Assembly: GCF_032854445.1 (NCBI RefSeq)
Contig: NC_088298.1
Coordinates: 13,437,084-13,501,083 of the forward strand
Direction: 5' to 3'
Length of the DNA stretch: 64,000 nt
Source of the DNA: Liolophura sinensis
Taxonomy: Eukaryota > Mollusca > Polyplacophora > Chitonida > Chitonidae
Shown here: piece by piece, positions 27,101 to 38,892 of the stretch
Layout of the letters: each line of letters starts with the position of its first letter
How positions within the stretch are numbered: the first letter of the stretch is position 1
Program-made: the position numbers and the translations under genes
The notes under the pieces: model-generated
Databases searched by the model: none
The model's input: only the letters and a program-made list of their open reading frames with translations
Told to the model about the DNA's origin: nothing

Positions 27101-28737
27101 CACCCACGTGGTTAAATTAACCGCCGCCTTTTTTTATGTTTTTTTTTTAAATTATGGTTGATTATTATTTCGAAATTTTGCATCTCTGGCAATTTATTAG
27201 AAATGCTTTTTTATGTTTTTTGTGGGGTTTTTTCTAGCACGATTAGCTGCACTGATAAATGTTACCTTTGATATAGCGCAAGCGACGCGCAGGGGTTCTA
27301 CATTTTAAACCCATTATTCCATTTTTCCGTTATTTCGTCTGGATTGGTTGTCATAAACGTATTGCTGGTTTATTATGTGCGCTTAAACTTTGGAACGGAT
27401 AGTTCCTCTTATCCAATGAGAGCATTTCTGATCTTTTGTCTCATGTACTTATATTTTAGTTTAGTCAGATTATTTTTTGTAGTATATCATCTCGTGCGAA
27501 CACACGTTTAAATACATACTCTAAAATCTCTGTTGGGCGGGTCACTTTAGATACTGCACCTGCACGAGCAAAATAAACCGGCCCCCATGTACCGTACGAG
27601 ATGTTCCGTTAAGTACGTCAGCCTAGCAGCATGCAGGCACTATATTTAAGAAAAGAACAAAAAGATGCTTCGTTAATCACAGGTAAACAAAAGCGTAATT
27701 ACCTGCTAATACCCCGTGTGCTCAGCCTGGGCTTAAGCTGTAACATTATAGCGGGACCATGCGGGGCCGACAAGAATTCAAGATGGCTCGTTTCAAAGTC
27801 TTTTGCGTCGGAAGGCAAATAAGTGGATTTGCTTAAGCATAAAAGGAATAGAGATTGTGGATGGTTCGCATATTTCCGCTAACCCGAGGCTTCAAGTTAC
27901 ATTTACACATCCTTTTAGAAGGATTTAAGACAACTGATCATTGTCAAGCGCTTCCAAATTACTCAGGGATTAAAGTGTAAAGTGTACGTTTGCGCGAAAT
28001 GATCTAGTGTGTGCGCTCTGAATAAGTAGTTCGGCTCTAAGGGCAAACATAACGCTTAAATGCTATTCTAGCAGAGAAAGTTCAGAATGCCATTGGTATT
28101 TTACCGATTAACTAACGTAATCAGAAATGGTGTTTGGGGGGATAGTTCAGATCTAACATTTGTCATTTTGTTGTTCCTAAATGTTAAGGAATATAACTAC
28201 TCTTGCATTCATTGTGCTTCCCTCTTCTCGACTGAATTATGAAGTTCAGAGAAATATTGCTCTTCAGACCTGGTTAAAAGTGTCGCACATATTTGTGCCG
28301 ATTTAATGATATCCATGCAATGTGGATGCTAATTCTGATTAACAAATTATAAATGCAATAAACAGTATATGCGGATAAAATCACTCCTTTCTATTATAAT
28401 GTGCAACCAGTTGTTTTTCTCGCATGCTTCCAAAACGAATAAAATGAAAAGATCCGTTGTCGGTTCATCAAGTGCGTTTCGGTATATTGATGACATCAAC
28501 CGATGAGGCATTCCCAAAACCATAACCGAAACATTATACAACAGCCACTGGGTACAAAGTCATCAAAATGTAACACGACTTCAGGTTATTTGCTCTGACC
28601 ACCTCTACAAACATTCGAGCAGATGATGCCGCCTGCAAGTCCCATAAGGATGCGGAAACGGGCTCACCAAAATCATTAACATGGCTTAAGGACGGCGGTA
28701 CATTCGCCCACGCATTTTTAGGTATCTTACCACATAC
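21196..28737. other. Mostly gene-free stretch
   Basis: No recognised gene. G run at 24023, CTCF-like motif at 24396-24407, and opposing frames at 25997-26302 whose plus-strand version (ATG at 26090, 70 codons) has ordinary composition but no known family. A T-rich zone lies at about 27130-27240. Confidence 0.45.
22441..22525 (+). mobile_element. Possible SINE fragment
   Basis: GGGCGGTGGTTTCCATTGGGCACTCCC-like text resembles the reverse complement of the SINE at 35411. Diverged, no tail. Confidence 0.35.
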
Positions 28738-28803
28738 CAGTACGTGGGAAGGTCTGTCAGCAACCTGCGGAGGGTCGTGGATTTTCCCCCGGGCTCTGTC
28801 TGG
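28738..28803 (+). mobile_element. SINE fragment
   Basis: TACGTGGGAAGGTCTGTCAG followed by AACCTGCGGAGGGTCGTGG and CCCCCGGGCTCTG is the middle of the SINE family seen complete at 4472, in plus orientation, with both ends missing. Confidence 0.7.
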
Positions 28804-29517
28804 TCATTGTATGGTATACTTGTCATCGAAGCTCAACTTAAGACACGTATTTTAATTAACGACACCTTAGAAACTAAAGTACGGTACATTATTTCCATAT
28901 TGATTCAGTTTACATCCTGTATACTGTCCGGTATCAGTGAAAACTGCTGACCCCTTCTCTTCGGCCTAATTCTTTACTGTACAAGTTTCTTCATTTCTTC
29001 GTTAGTTTGTGTTAGGCGTTGTTTTGGAAGTTGGTCTTGTGATTTATTGATCAGGAATGTCCATTACACGTGACGATTGGTATGGATATATATACCAAAT
29101 CTGCATGTTTTCGCTCGAAACAAACACCTCAAACTGAGTCTTGAAAAAACATAGTGCAAAACACAAGTCAAATACATAACATAGATCAAAAGTACAATAA
29201 GTTTAATCACAAGTATAGGTTTTAACGGCCGTTTCGATGTATGCTATATCTCGCACTGGAATGCGGTAGGCCTATACAAGTTCTACCATTGTTCATAACA
29301 CGGCTAGCGCGTTTGGAAGAAAACGTCACTTTCCATGATTTAGACAAAAATGATGGAAACTGAATAAGATCCACCCGGATGTTGACTTTGTGACAGATTT
29401 GCTGAGAATGAACGAATGACGCGACCTCAGTGTCTGTGAGCACGACGGTCATTCTTTACGGCGAGTCACACCCTGGGTGGCTGAAGCAATATCAAGTGAG
29501 CGCCTCTCCTCCGAGCC

Positions 29518-29713
29518 TATTTAAGGCTGCTTTCTAACGGCCTAATCTTGTCTAATCACTCCACAAACAATTCGAGTGTTGATGATGTTAACCCGGCCAC
29601 AATGGGGAGATTCATTCAGGGAATAATTTAAGACGCGGAGGCTGTCAAAGACGCCGACCTGTTCGCGCAGGAGATTGAGACAGGGCGCAAGGATATGAGC
29701 TTTGATTCTGTCG
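29518..29713 (+). other. Candidate promoter and first exon
   Basis: TATTTAAGG at 29518-29526 is followed by a GC-rich block (about 29600-29713) ending in a good donor, CTGTCG|GTATGT. The block has one open frame after a stop at 29632 (DAEAVKDADLFAQEIETGRK then DMSFDSV). Because a stop precedes it, an unspliced translation from an ATG is not possible, so this could be untranslated or not an exon at all. Confidence 0.2.
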
Positions 29714-30249
29714 GTATGTCCCGTCGCGTCTATATCAACACCTGTAGCTGAACTGAATCACTCTAAGGTCTACAGTGGTTTGATACTGCATCGTGATAAA
29801 ATCTAAATGCACTAAAATTTGGCTCTCAGTGAAGCTGGATTTTTGAGATCGCTATGACTTGCCACGGAAGATTAACATGTCTTACTTGCATGTACATATA
29901 TGTATGTAAGTGTTTTGATGTTCGCTTTTTGTTTTTTTAAGACCATGTTGTAAGGATGATGAATTCATTACACAAAAATAACAAGAAATCTGGTTTTTCG
30001 GCGTTAAACAGTAATAAAAAAGAGCCATAAATGTGTTAAACCTGCATTTTAGATATTCATCTATCTTCACACCATTTTTGTTCGTGCTTTGCAGGACGAC
30101 CTTCTCATCAATCTTACAGAGCGCGAGACGAGGTATACATAACATGATCGACGCCATTTTGAAATCGCGCACGTGCTGTAAGTGGCGACCCCTATGACTT
30201 AGCCCTTGGGCACTAGGAGGCCGTTGTTGCCATCATAATATTTGTATAA

Positions 30250-30341
30250 ACAACAAAACGAGGCTGACACCTGTGGGTGGAAAACCACCGGCAAGGTGTA
30301 AGAGGATATGTACAGAGGACGCCGACCAGCCGGCTGCTGGG
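30250..30341 (+). other. Candidate exon end with strong donor
   Basis: GC-rich block (GACGCCGACCAGCCGGCTGC) ending GG|GTGAGTATG at 30342. No clear acceptor, and the coding frame is not identifiable. Confidence 0.15.
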
Positions 30342-30705
30342 GTGAGTATGCATTTTGAATTTCCTTTAGCAAAACAGTTTATAATAGTCCCCTTTTTGAC
30401 CTATTTGCTACTTTTCTAACTTTAAGCGCTTCTCTGCATGCAACCATAATTTCTGACCCACTTCAGTCAGAGGAAAAACATACTCCTTTAGGAGACCAAA
30501 GCAGCCCGCAATGCCTGTACCTGTAGTAAATGTGTTGTGGAAGACTGGCGCAGGAAATTTCCACCCAAGTAAATATGCACCCTCAACAGTTTGGTCAAAC
30601 CAGGACACCATTTGCAAATTATCGTATAGAAACTATGAAACGCTGTACACTCTCCTATATCTGTAGGCAACACAGATAGGAGGCACAAGGAGGGGACACC
30701 AGGGA

Positions 30706-30917
30706 CCGGGATCACAAAGTGATCTTAGGCTTAAGTCAAAATTTCAAATCATTTTAACATTGTTATTTCTTACCTAACAGGGTCAAACTATTGTCTGACG
30801 ACGTAAATTCTGGGTAAGTTATTGTAAAACAAATTTCAGCTAAAATAACGCAAAGGATGATACCAAGTTTAATGACTGAAATTTCGAATTAAGTCTAAGA
30901 TCGCGTCGTAATCCCAG
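30706..30917. mobile_element. MITE-like element with inverted ends
   Basis: About 210 bp. The left end CCGGGATCACAAAGTGATCT and the complement of the right end CCTGGGATTACGACGCGATC match over about 45 bp (shared GATCTTAG.CTTAA.TC.AAATTTCA). No open frame. Target duplication unclear. Confidence 0.55.
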
Positions 30918-31383
30918 GGCCAGATGCTGGAACTCCACTTGTGACTTGATTTCATCTCTGAATCAGTATGGTTATTTTGTCATTAGTGACATTTTGACTT
31001 TCCTACTGTGTAACTAACTGATACTTAGAGTTATACTATGAACTAAAAGCAGGGTTGTCGTGTGAAACTTGATCTATGTTTTTTGGGGGGGTTTTTTGGT
31101 GAACTTTTAACGATATAAAAACTAGTGTAAAACACACACGCACCAGAAGTGATCGAAAGGCCCTTGGCCACAGCTTTACTTACTATGATGGAGATGATAG
31201 AAACCTGTCTTGTAATGCACAGTCTCCCAACAAAGTAATATTCAATACGGCATGGAATAAATATAGCGTGGATTATATGTACCCAAAAACTTCGAAAAAT
31301 AGATCATAAAACTGTTTATATCATACCATATAAGCGAGAGTTTATATAAGATTTATTTATACCATTGCTCACCTGTCCGCACC

Positions 31384-31437
31384 TTACATGAATGAATGAA
31401 TGCTTGGGGTTTAACGTCGTACTTAACTATTTTTCCA
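31384..31437 (-). mobile_element. SINE 3'-end fragment
   Basis: AATGAATGAATG tail followed by GGTTTAACGTCGTACTTAAC, a variant of the SINE body end. Head missing. Confidence 0.5.
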
Positions 31438-31483
31438 AACCTTACAAACATGTATGATATTTTCCTACCATCGCTTATAATGT

Positions 31484-31818
31484 GTACTGAGGGCCAAGCG
31501 CAGTCTAGTGGTTAAAAGTGCTTGGCTTTCTATTGTTAGGGCAAACCACGTGTAGATTCGAACCAGCCCATGGACAGAAAACTATGCGCAGTTCGTTGTA
31601 GGCCATGTGTGGTTCACCAGTATGATATGCATATTTGTAAGTGGGAAAGTTCGTCAGTAACTTGCCAAAGGCCGATGGGTTATAACGCGCGCACTCGGTT
31701 TCCTCCCGCCAGAAGATGATTGCTATTGTAATACTGAAAATGTGTTGGGTATTACATATGGGAATTGTGTCCTGAGTTTTGTGTCCTGTTTTAAACAAAA
31801 ATTAAATAAATAAATAAT
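31484..31818 (+). mobile_element. tRNA-derived SINE, full length
   Basis: tRNA-like head: box A in GGCCAAGCGCAGTCTAGTGG (from 31492) and box B AGATTCGAACC at 31554-31564. The body is about 230 bp and ends in AAATTAAATAAATAAATAA (31798 onward). This is a distinct family from 4472; the TTTCCTCCCGCC motif is shared. Confidence 0.75.
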
Positions 31819-32694
31819 TTTCCGATTTTAAATTTCATCCAATCAACAATCTTGCCCCTCGAGTCATCTCGTAAATTCATACATAGAAAGACACAAGATT
31901 TGTGTTTGGTTGTTTTTTTTTAAGGTATCAATTTCAGCAGTCAGCAATTTTTGAGCAAAATAATTGCGAAAGGGGCGTGTGACACGACTTTTCCACATAG
32001 CTTTGAGAATAGCTTTGAGAAGCTGTTTCAGAAGGGAGACCACCCAGTTCGATTGTAGTAAACAAGTGAAAATACGTCAAGTTGTCGTCAGTTTTTACAG
32101 ATTTGGTTTTCAACTTTACCGCTGTTCTCATTCACCTTTGCTTGGCAACTTTCACACACTATCTTACGGGAATATATGCCTCGAGTATCTAGAACACTTT
32201 AAATCCGCTTTTATCCATACGCCGCACCTATCGCAATGAGCCGAATGAAACTACATCATGAATGCGATTTTCAAATAGCTGACAACACATAGCAGTAATG
32301 ACTCAGAGCATTGTCTGCTGAGATTTTCCCAGTACTAGACAATCCGTTATTTTTTTTTAATACGACGCTTTCCGCAACAATGTATAGCTACCTTACAGAT
32401 ACATTCTAGTGGGAATAGGAGATGTTTTGAAGTTAATAAGTTTTGTAATATTTTAGTACAACAATTGCCGGTGTAGAAGCTTTCCTTGGTTTATAACAAA
32501 CTATACGTTTTGTCAGATATAGGCTTTTAATCATTCTGATTTGTTTTTCATGTTTAAGTGAGGGGAGTGAGGAAAATGGATAATCATAGTGCGAATAAAA
32601 ATGGTCAAATTTCACCTCTTAGCGGGTCTTTAGTATCCTTACACTCCTCTAAACAACAGAGCGATGTCTGGATTGCACGGCACAGTTAGAAAGA

Positions 32695-33187
32695 CCAATC
32701 TTAATCCAATCCCAGGTAGACGTCTATCTGAATCCAATCCCGGATAGGCGTCTATGTTAATCCAATCCCGGATAGGCGTCTATCTTAATCAAATCCCAGA
32801 CAGACGTCTATCTGAATCCAATCCCGGATACGCGTCCATCTTAATCCAATCCCGGATAAGCGTCTATCTTAAACCAATCCCAGACAGTCGTCTATCTTAA
32901 ACCAATCCCAGACAGACGTCTATCTTAATCCAATCCCAGATAGACGTCTATCTTATTCCAATCCCAGATAGACGTCTATCTGAATCCAATCCCAGACAGA
33001 CGTCTATCTGAATCCAATCCCGGATAGACGTCTATCTTGAACCAATCCCAGACAGTCGTCTATCTTAAACCAATCCCAGACAGACGTCTATCTTAATCCA
33101 ATCCCAGATAGACGTCTATCTTATTCCAATCCCAGACAGACGTCTATCTGAATCCAATCCCAGATAGATGTCCATCTTAATCCCAGG
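32695..33187. repeat. 28-bp palindrome-bearing minisatellite, about 17 copies
   Basis: Unit of 28 bp, AATCCAATCCC plus AGATAGACGTCTATCT; the latter 16 bp is a perfect palindrome in many copies. A block beginning CAGACAGTCG recurs at 32881 and 33049, 168 bp (six units) apart, showing segmental duplication inside the array. Confidence 0.92.
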
Positions 33188-34032
33188 TCGCATATACAGG
33201 AGGGATAATAAGTTTGAAGGCGATAAAGGAAATTTCAGATATTTGGAAATAAACACGGGTTTATCAAATTAATCAGACATGGTCTTATTTGTCGAGTGCG
33301 GCCAGTAGAATATACAAAGCCACCCAAAAAGCTGTACTGTTTACAGACTGTTAATAGACAAATTACAAAAAAAATCAAACTGATTTTTTATCGCTGACCC
33401 CCTTGTTGGTTAACCCTGTTTTATCACTCCTGCAATGTATCATTAACGTCAGTGGTTGATATTGTAATCTGACGTTTACCGTAGAACTTTAATCAGTGTA
33501 GCCTCACAGTATTGCATGGTACCCTCGCAGCACAATCTGGTTGCAATCGTACAGTATCGTGCGTCCCGCAGCATAGTGTGGTCCCCAACGCACAGTATCG
33601 CGCGTCTGGCAACCACAAAGCATGTATTTGTCACCAACAGCCCAGCGGACAACTAAACGTGCCGCACTGAAATGATATTCCCCAACGGGCAAATCAATTG
33701 ACACACAGTACTGTATTTGTTTTAACCTTTCTGATCACCCTTGCTCTGTTGAAACTGCCCAGTCCCGTGATACACGCATTTGTGTGATAGTGTGGATTTA
33801 ACATACGGCGCTAAACAGAGTACCCTTTCTTACTGGAAGACTGTACACTTTTTACATCCTAAATTTTGCGGGTGACCACGTGATCTAAGTGGTCACACTG
33901 CAGTTTATGTGGTCAGATTTGGAATTTGTCAACAGAAACCTCAAATATTCCCGTAGTTGTTGACAAGAGAGGAACGGAAGTCAGCGGCATTTGGCAATTT
34001 GAGGGAGTTATACATATAAACATAAACAAATA
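33188..34032. other. Gene-free stretch
   Basis: Weak irregular repeats of CACAGTATCG-like words at about 33505-33615. Nothing else supported. Confidence 0.45.
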
Positions 34033-34084
34033 TACACACACACATGAACACACACACACCATATATATATATATATATATATAT
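34033..34084. repeat. CA then TA microsatellite
   Basis: Interrupted CA repeats followed by about 12 TA dinucleotides, directly before a 45-bp array. Confidence 0.9.
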
Positions 34085-34098
34085 CCCTATAAGTCGAC

Positions 34099-34275
34099 CT
34101 CCTAACAGACCATTGTACCTCTCAGCAGCTGTGGGGCGGACGTTCTAACAGACATCCATGTACCTCTCAGCGGCTGTGAGGTGGGCGTCCTAACAGACAT
34201 CCGTGTACCTCTCAGCAGCTTTGAGGTGAACGCCCTAACAGACATTTGTGTAACTCTCAGCCGCTGCGAGGTGGA
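34099..34275. repeat. 45-bp minisatellite, about 4 copies
   Basis: Unit contains CCTAACAGACATCCATGTAC and CTCTCAGCAGCTGTGAGG. Being a multiple of three, it leaves a minus-strand frame open (34102-34335), which I treat as an artefact. Confidence 0.85.
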
Positions 34276-34305
34276 TTTTCTAGACTCCGTATAGCATTTC
34301 TCTAT

Positions 34306-34985
34306 ATATGTCATCATCCTATCTTGACATCGCACAGCCTTTCCTATGTGTCATTACCCTATCTAGACATCGCACAGCACATGTCTATGTGTCACCATCC
34401 TATCTAGACATCGCACAGCATATTTCTGTGTCATCATCCTATCTAGACATCTTACAGCATTTCTCTATATGTCATCATCCTATCTAGCTCTGTATGTGTC
34501 ATCATCCTATCTAGACAGCGTAGAGCACTTCTCTTTATGTCATCAGCCTATCTAGACATCGAACAGCATTTCTCTATATGTCATCAGCCTATCTATACAC
34601 CGTACAGCATCTATCTATATATCATCATCTTATCTAGACATCGTACTGCATTTCTCTGTGTCATCATCCTATCTAAACATCATAGAGCATTTCTCTATAT
34701 GTCACCAGCCTATCTAGACATCGTACAGCATCTATCTATATCATCATCATCTTATCTAGACATCGTACCTCATTTCTCTGTGTCATCATCCTATCTAAAC
34801 ATCATAGAGCATTTCTCTGTATGTCATCAGCCTATCTAGACATGGTACAAGGCTTCTCTATGTGTCATCAGCCTATCTAGATATGGTACAACATTTCTCT
34901 ATATGTCATCAGCCTGTCTAGACATCGCACAGGATTTCTCTATATGTTATGCACCAATCTAGGTATCGTGAGGCATTTTAATAGA
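34306..34985. repeat. 41-bp minisatellite, about 16 copies
   Basis: Unit contains TCATCATCCTATCTAGACAT and CGTACAGCATTTCTCTATAT. Several copies are shortened (e.g. near 34490). It begins within 30 bp of the end of the 45-bp array. Confidence 0.88.
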
Positions 34986-35410
34986 TGTCATGAACCAATA
35001 GCAGATATCCACATTGGCATTTCCGTATACGCCATCATCATTCATTCGTGGCTACTTAAGAAAAATCAAGATAGCTTATTTTCTCGCTTACGCATCCTAA
35101 AAGTTGCAATAATTAAAAACTAGACTATCCGTCGCACAAAGCGATCTCTGGACGAGTTTGGCTTTTAGGAATCACAAAATGTTCACAAACAATACACACA
35201 TTTCCCAAAAGGCTACTAAGCATCACTTTCAACCGAACATTTAGCGATGTTTATCTGCCTTTCACACGCGCCCACTCTGATCAATTTGTGGGCGGAGGAA
35301 TATGTTTTGTGAGCAAGACATTTATCTACTCCCACAACATGAATTATATTTTAGTGAATCTAATTGTAACACTAGTACACAACGGGAATCCGGTTTTATC
35401 CTTGCCTACA

Positions 35411-35540
35411 CACATATTTATGTATTTACTTGATTGGTGTTGAACCCCGTACTCCAGAATCTTCAACTATTACAACACCGGAGAGGTTTATGGGTGGTGG
35501 AAACCGGAGTGCCCGGAGTGAAACACCGCCCTTTGCCAGG
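35411..35540 (-). mobile_element. SINE 3' half
   Basis: TATTTATGTATTTACTTGAT, then TTGGTGTTGAACCCCGTACT and a body with GGTGGTGGAAACCGGAG. A variant of the family at 4472, with the head missing. Confidence 0.65.
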
Positions 35541-36839
35541 TACCTAACCTAAAGTAGCAGTCGAAGTAATTTTTAGTACAAAACTAAAGTCTTTATGAAG
35601 AAAAATACACAAACTTTGTGCGATGTTGCTATTGTATGCCCTTTTGTGCATCCAGCGATAAGTTTTAAACCTATAACATGTATACATATACATCTTCCTA
35701 TATTTACCTATAAAGATAGCGTTGAGATATCAGAAAATCATTCAGTACACAAAGTTTCTGCCGATATTCCCTGAGCATGGGAAGGTATTAATAATTCTGC
35801 TGACGACGGCCTGAGGGGGGAGGAGTTGGGGGAGTCACCGGTAACGTCATACCGTCAACCGCAGCTTACTTGAAAGCCAAGACATCTGCTACATAATGTG
35901 CTGTTTCTAACTTTTATGCTCATTCATCCCAGTTGAATTATGAACCAAACCTTCCGTCAGCCAAAATATTGGCAAATATTTCCACCGCAACATCACATGA
36001 ATTACCGTTCCTTCCAACGTTTCCAGGAGACATTCTGAGAACGGATCTGTTACCCATATCCTGGGTATTTCAACACTGTTTATTGTCAAATTACCCACAG
36101 CTGAGTTAATAGTGCACACATCCGTGCTTTACTGTCTTAGCTCGCCTATCCCCTGGGGCTAGAGCTATCTCTGACACATCACCCCGTGGGGTGCGGCTGC
36201 CACGTGGTCCGCTAATGCTCAGGTTTTGTCCCTCGGGCTATAGTGGCTGTTGTTTAAGGAATAACATAGACTATCTCTTCTCTCCGAAGGAAAACACAAA
36301 ATCGCTTTTTCAAAAACAAAAAAAAGGAGAGAAAAGATGAATGACAAGTGTATATATAGCTGACACGTGATTTGATTGATTTATACATTGGTTCTAATGT
36401 TATAATCTTGTTCCCATCGTTAACTGATTTAGATGTTTATTAAATGTCTAGCTTAGCAGGCAGGAGAAAAACATATTTTTTCCCGTTTCTTTATGGAATT
36501 ACATATCAAAAAACGAATGACAGATATAACTAAATGTAGTATTAAATGTGGATTCGTTTATTTATTCGGGAATACTTAGGGCACGGGCTTTTTGTCTTTG
36601 TTAGTTGGTTTAGTTATTTAGAATAGTAGACCAGTGAATAAACTGTATTGTTTTGTTGTTGTTGTTTTGGGAGTATTATTTCTTCTATTATTGGTTGACC
36701 TAACCCTTTTGGAAAAACTCTGCTCTTCTTTTAACTTCTCAGAACTAATTTCACCAGACATTCTTTTTCAGTGAGTCTCGATATACGTGATATTGTGTTC
36801 TGTTAACAACTCATTTTTATTGCAATCTTTACGTTGCTA
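35541..36839. other. Gene-free stretch
   Basis: AT-rich unique sequence. No gene or clear repeat. Confidence 0.5.
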
Positions 36840-36996
36840 ATATTTATTTATTTGATTGGTGTTTTACGCCGTACTCAAGAATATGTCACTTATACGACGG
36901 CGGCCAGCATCATGGTGGGAGGAAACCGGGCAGGCCCCATCGGAAACCCACGACCATCCGCAGGTTGCTGCAGGTTGCCTTCCCACGTACGGCCGG
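36840..36996 (-). mobile_element. SINE, head truncated
   Basis: Tail TATTTATTTATTTGATTGGT, then ACGCCGTACTCAAGAATATG, GACGGCGGCCAGCATCATGG and ACCATCCGCAGGTTGC. It stops at CCCACGTACGGCCGG before the tRNA-like head, i.e. 5' truncated on its own strand. Confidence 0.85.
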
Positions 36997-37867
36997 TTAT
37001 GTCGCTAATAATCCTTGATAATCTCACATTATTTCATCCCAGTGGAATGAATACTGGGATGAGTGACTTGCCTAATGCTACTTAGTCTCTATAGTTCTTC
37101 TCCTATAATAATCACATGTATGACATAAGAAAGTTGCAGAAAGATATGTTTAGAAGTTAGGCGATTGCCGCTGATATCTTTCTGGACATGCGTACACACT
37201 GACTCATCGAGGACAGTCAATTTGGACGTAGGTCGGCCAGAGTGCAGACTTTGTAAACTGCAGTCAAGTTTTAAAAAAACATACAAAGCCATCAGGCAGT
37301 CGTTAATCCCTATGATAGCCAAGGCCATTAAAACGTCACCGTGAATTATTTATCGTGCGGATAATCAACAATCAAAATCCGCTTTTTCAGGAGAATTACA
37401 GGAGGCAGATTAATAACTCGTCGCCTAAGTGCCCTTTTTAATTGAAATAAACCGAGAAAAACATGGTGTCGCTTAAATCAATCAGGAAAAGTTTCATATC
37501 AATTTATTTTTGCTTGTTTCGAAGGTTGTTGCATTTAAAGCCTTGTCACCCTAACATAAGCTACGAGCCAACATCAAAGAGAGAAGACAATACATTCAAG
37601 AACAGTGTTGCAAAAACAAGTCCTGAAATTATCTAAACTTTCACACATTTGTTTTTTTACACACATAAATTAGTTCAGTTACAATGCGGACTTTATTTAT
37701 TTATCGTATATTACTATATACAGTGTTCACAGTAGAATCAAAATATTTTCAGTGCTTTTAATTATGTAAATATATATCTTATGAATAATCTGCCTGATGC
37801 AACATGTGATATTTGCAAAATTCTACCAGCTTAAAATCAGGTTGTTATGGATAGGTGGGTCTGGTTT
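36997..37867. other. Gene-free stretch
   Basis: AT-rich unique sequence between a SINE and the 80-bp array; nothing supported. Confidence 0.5.
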
Positions 37868-38340
37868 ACAAGGCAGTAGCCTATCCACAGCTTAAAGCCA
37901 GACTGATGTAGAAAGGTAGTTCTTCAGCTGGAGTCTGGGTAGCTGTAGGCAGGCAGTAGCCTATCCACAGCTTAAAGCCAGACTGATGTAGAAAGGTAGT
38001 TCTTCAGCTGGAGTCTGGGTAGCTGCAGGCAGGCAGTAGCCTATCCACAGCTTAAAGCCAGACTGATGTAGAAAGGTAGTTCTTCAGCTGGAGTTTGGGT
38101 AGCTGTAGGCAGGCAGTAGCCTATTCACAGCCCAAAAGCCAGACTGATGTAGGGAGGAGGCAGATGTTTAGCTGGGGCCTGGGTATAGCTATAGGTAGGC
38201 AGGGGCCTATTCACAGCCCAAAGGCCAGACTGATGTAGACAGGTAGTTGTTTACTGGTAGGCATTTGTCTATTCACGTCCTAAAACTAGGCTGAAGTAGA
38301 CAGACATTTGTTTTAGTCCAGGATTACCACAGGTAGACAG
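37868..38340. repeat. 80-bp minisatellite, about 6 copies, decaying rightward
   Basis: Three almost identical 80-bp units (GGCAGTAGCCTATCCACAGC, then TTAAAGCCAGACTGATGTAG, AAAGGTAGTTCTTCAGCTGG) are followed by about three progressively more diverged and length-variable ones. Confidence 0.9.
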
Positions 38341-38892
38341 TAACCTATATTCAGAAGTAAATCAGATAAGCCCAATGCCAATATTATCTACACCAGTTGA
38401 ATAATGTTTGAATTCCAGTTGCGAAATTTAGACACCTGTTTGGCGTTAGACCGTAAACCATATGTTTAAGTATTTCAGAATATATATTTAGCATGAGTTA
38501 CAGTAAAACATAATATAGTGTTGGGATCTACATTGTATGTTACGGTAACTTGGTCTATGTTCATTGAACTTTCAGAATTTAGCAGTTTATAAGCTAACAA
38601 TGGGTTTGTTATACGATAACTCAGGAAAACGCAGTAACACACGATATAACTGTAGAATTTACATCACCTATTGCGGTATCTCACAGCACGTATATATCTA
38701 TATTGCATTAACACAGTGTACTAATACACATGCAGGTTACGCAGACCTTTTGGGGAATATTACCCGAGTCAGTAAAGCCAAATATACACCTAATTTCTAA
38801 TGTTTATAGACTTTGTTTGTAATAACTCTCTCTTTTTTTCTGTATAATGACAGCGATTAGTCCAGACTGGTGAATACAGTGGGAACAGCATC

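Noticed and set aside
34102-34839. Frames of 77 and 100 codons across the 45- and 41-bp arrays
   Set aside because: Repeat-derived; no start context or non-repeat domain.
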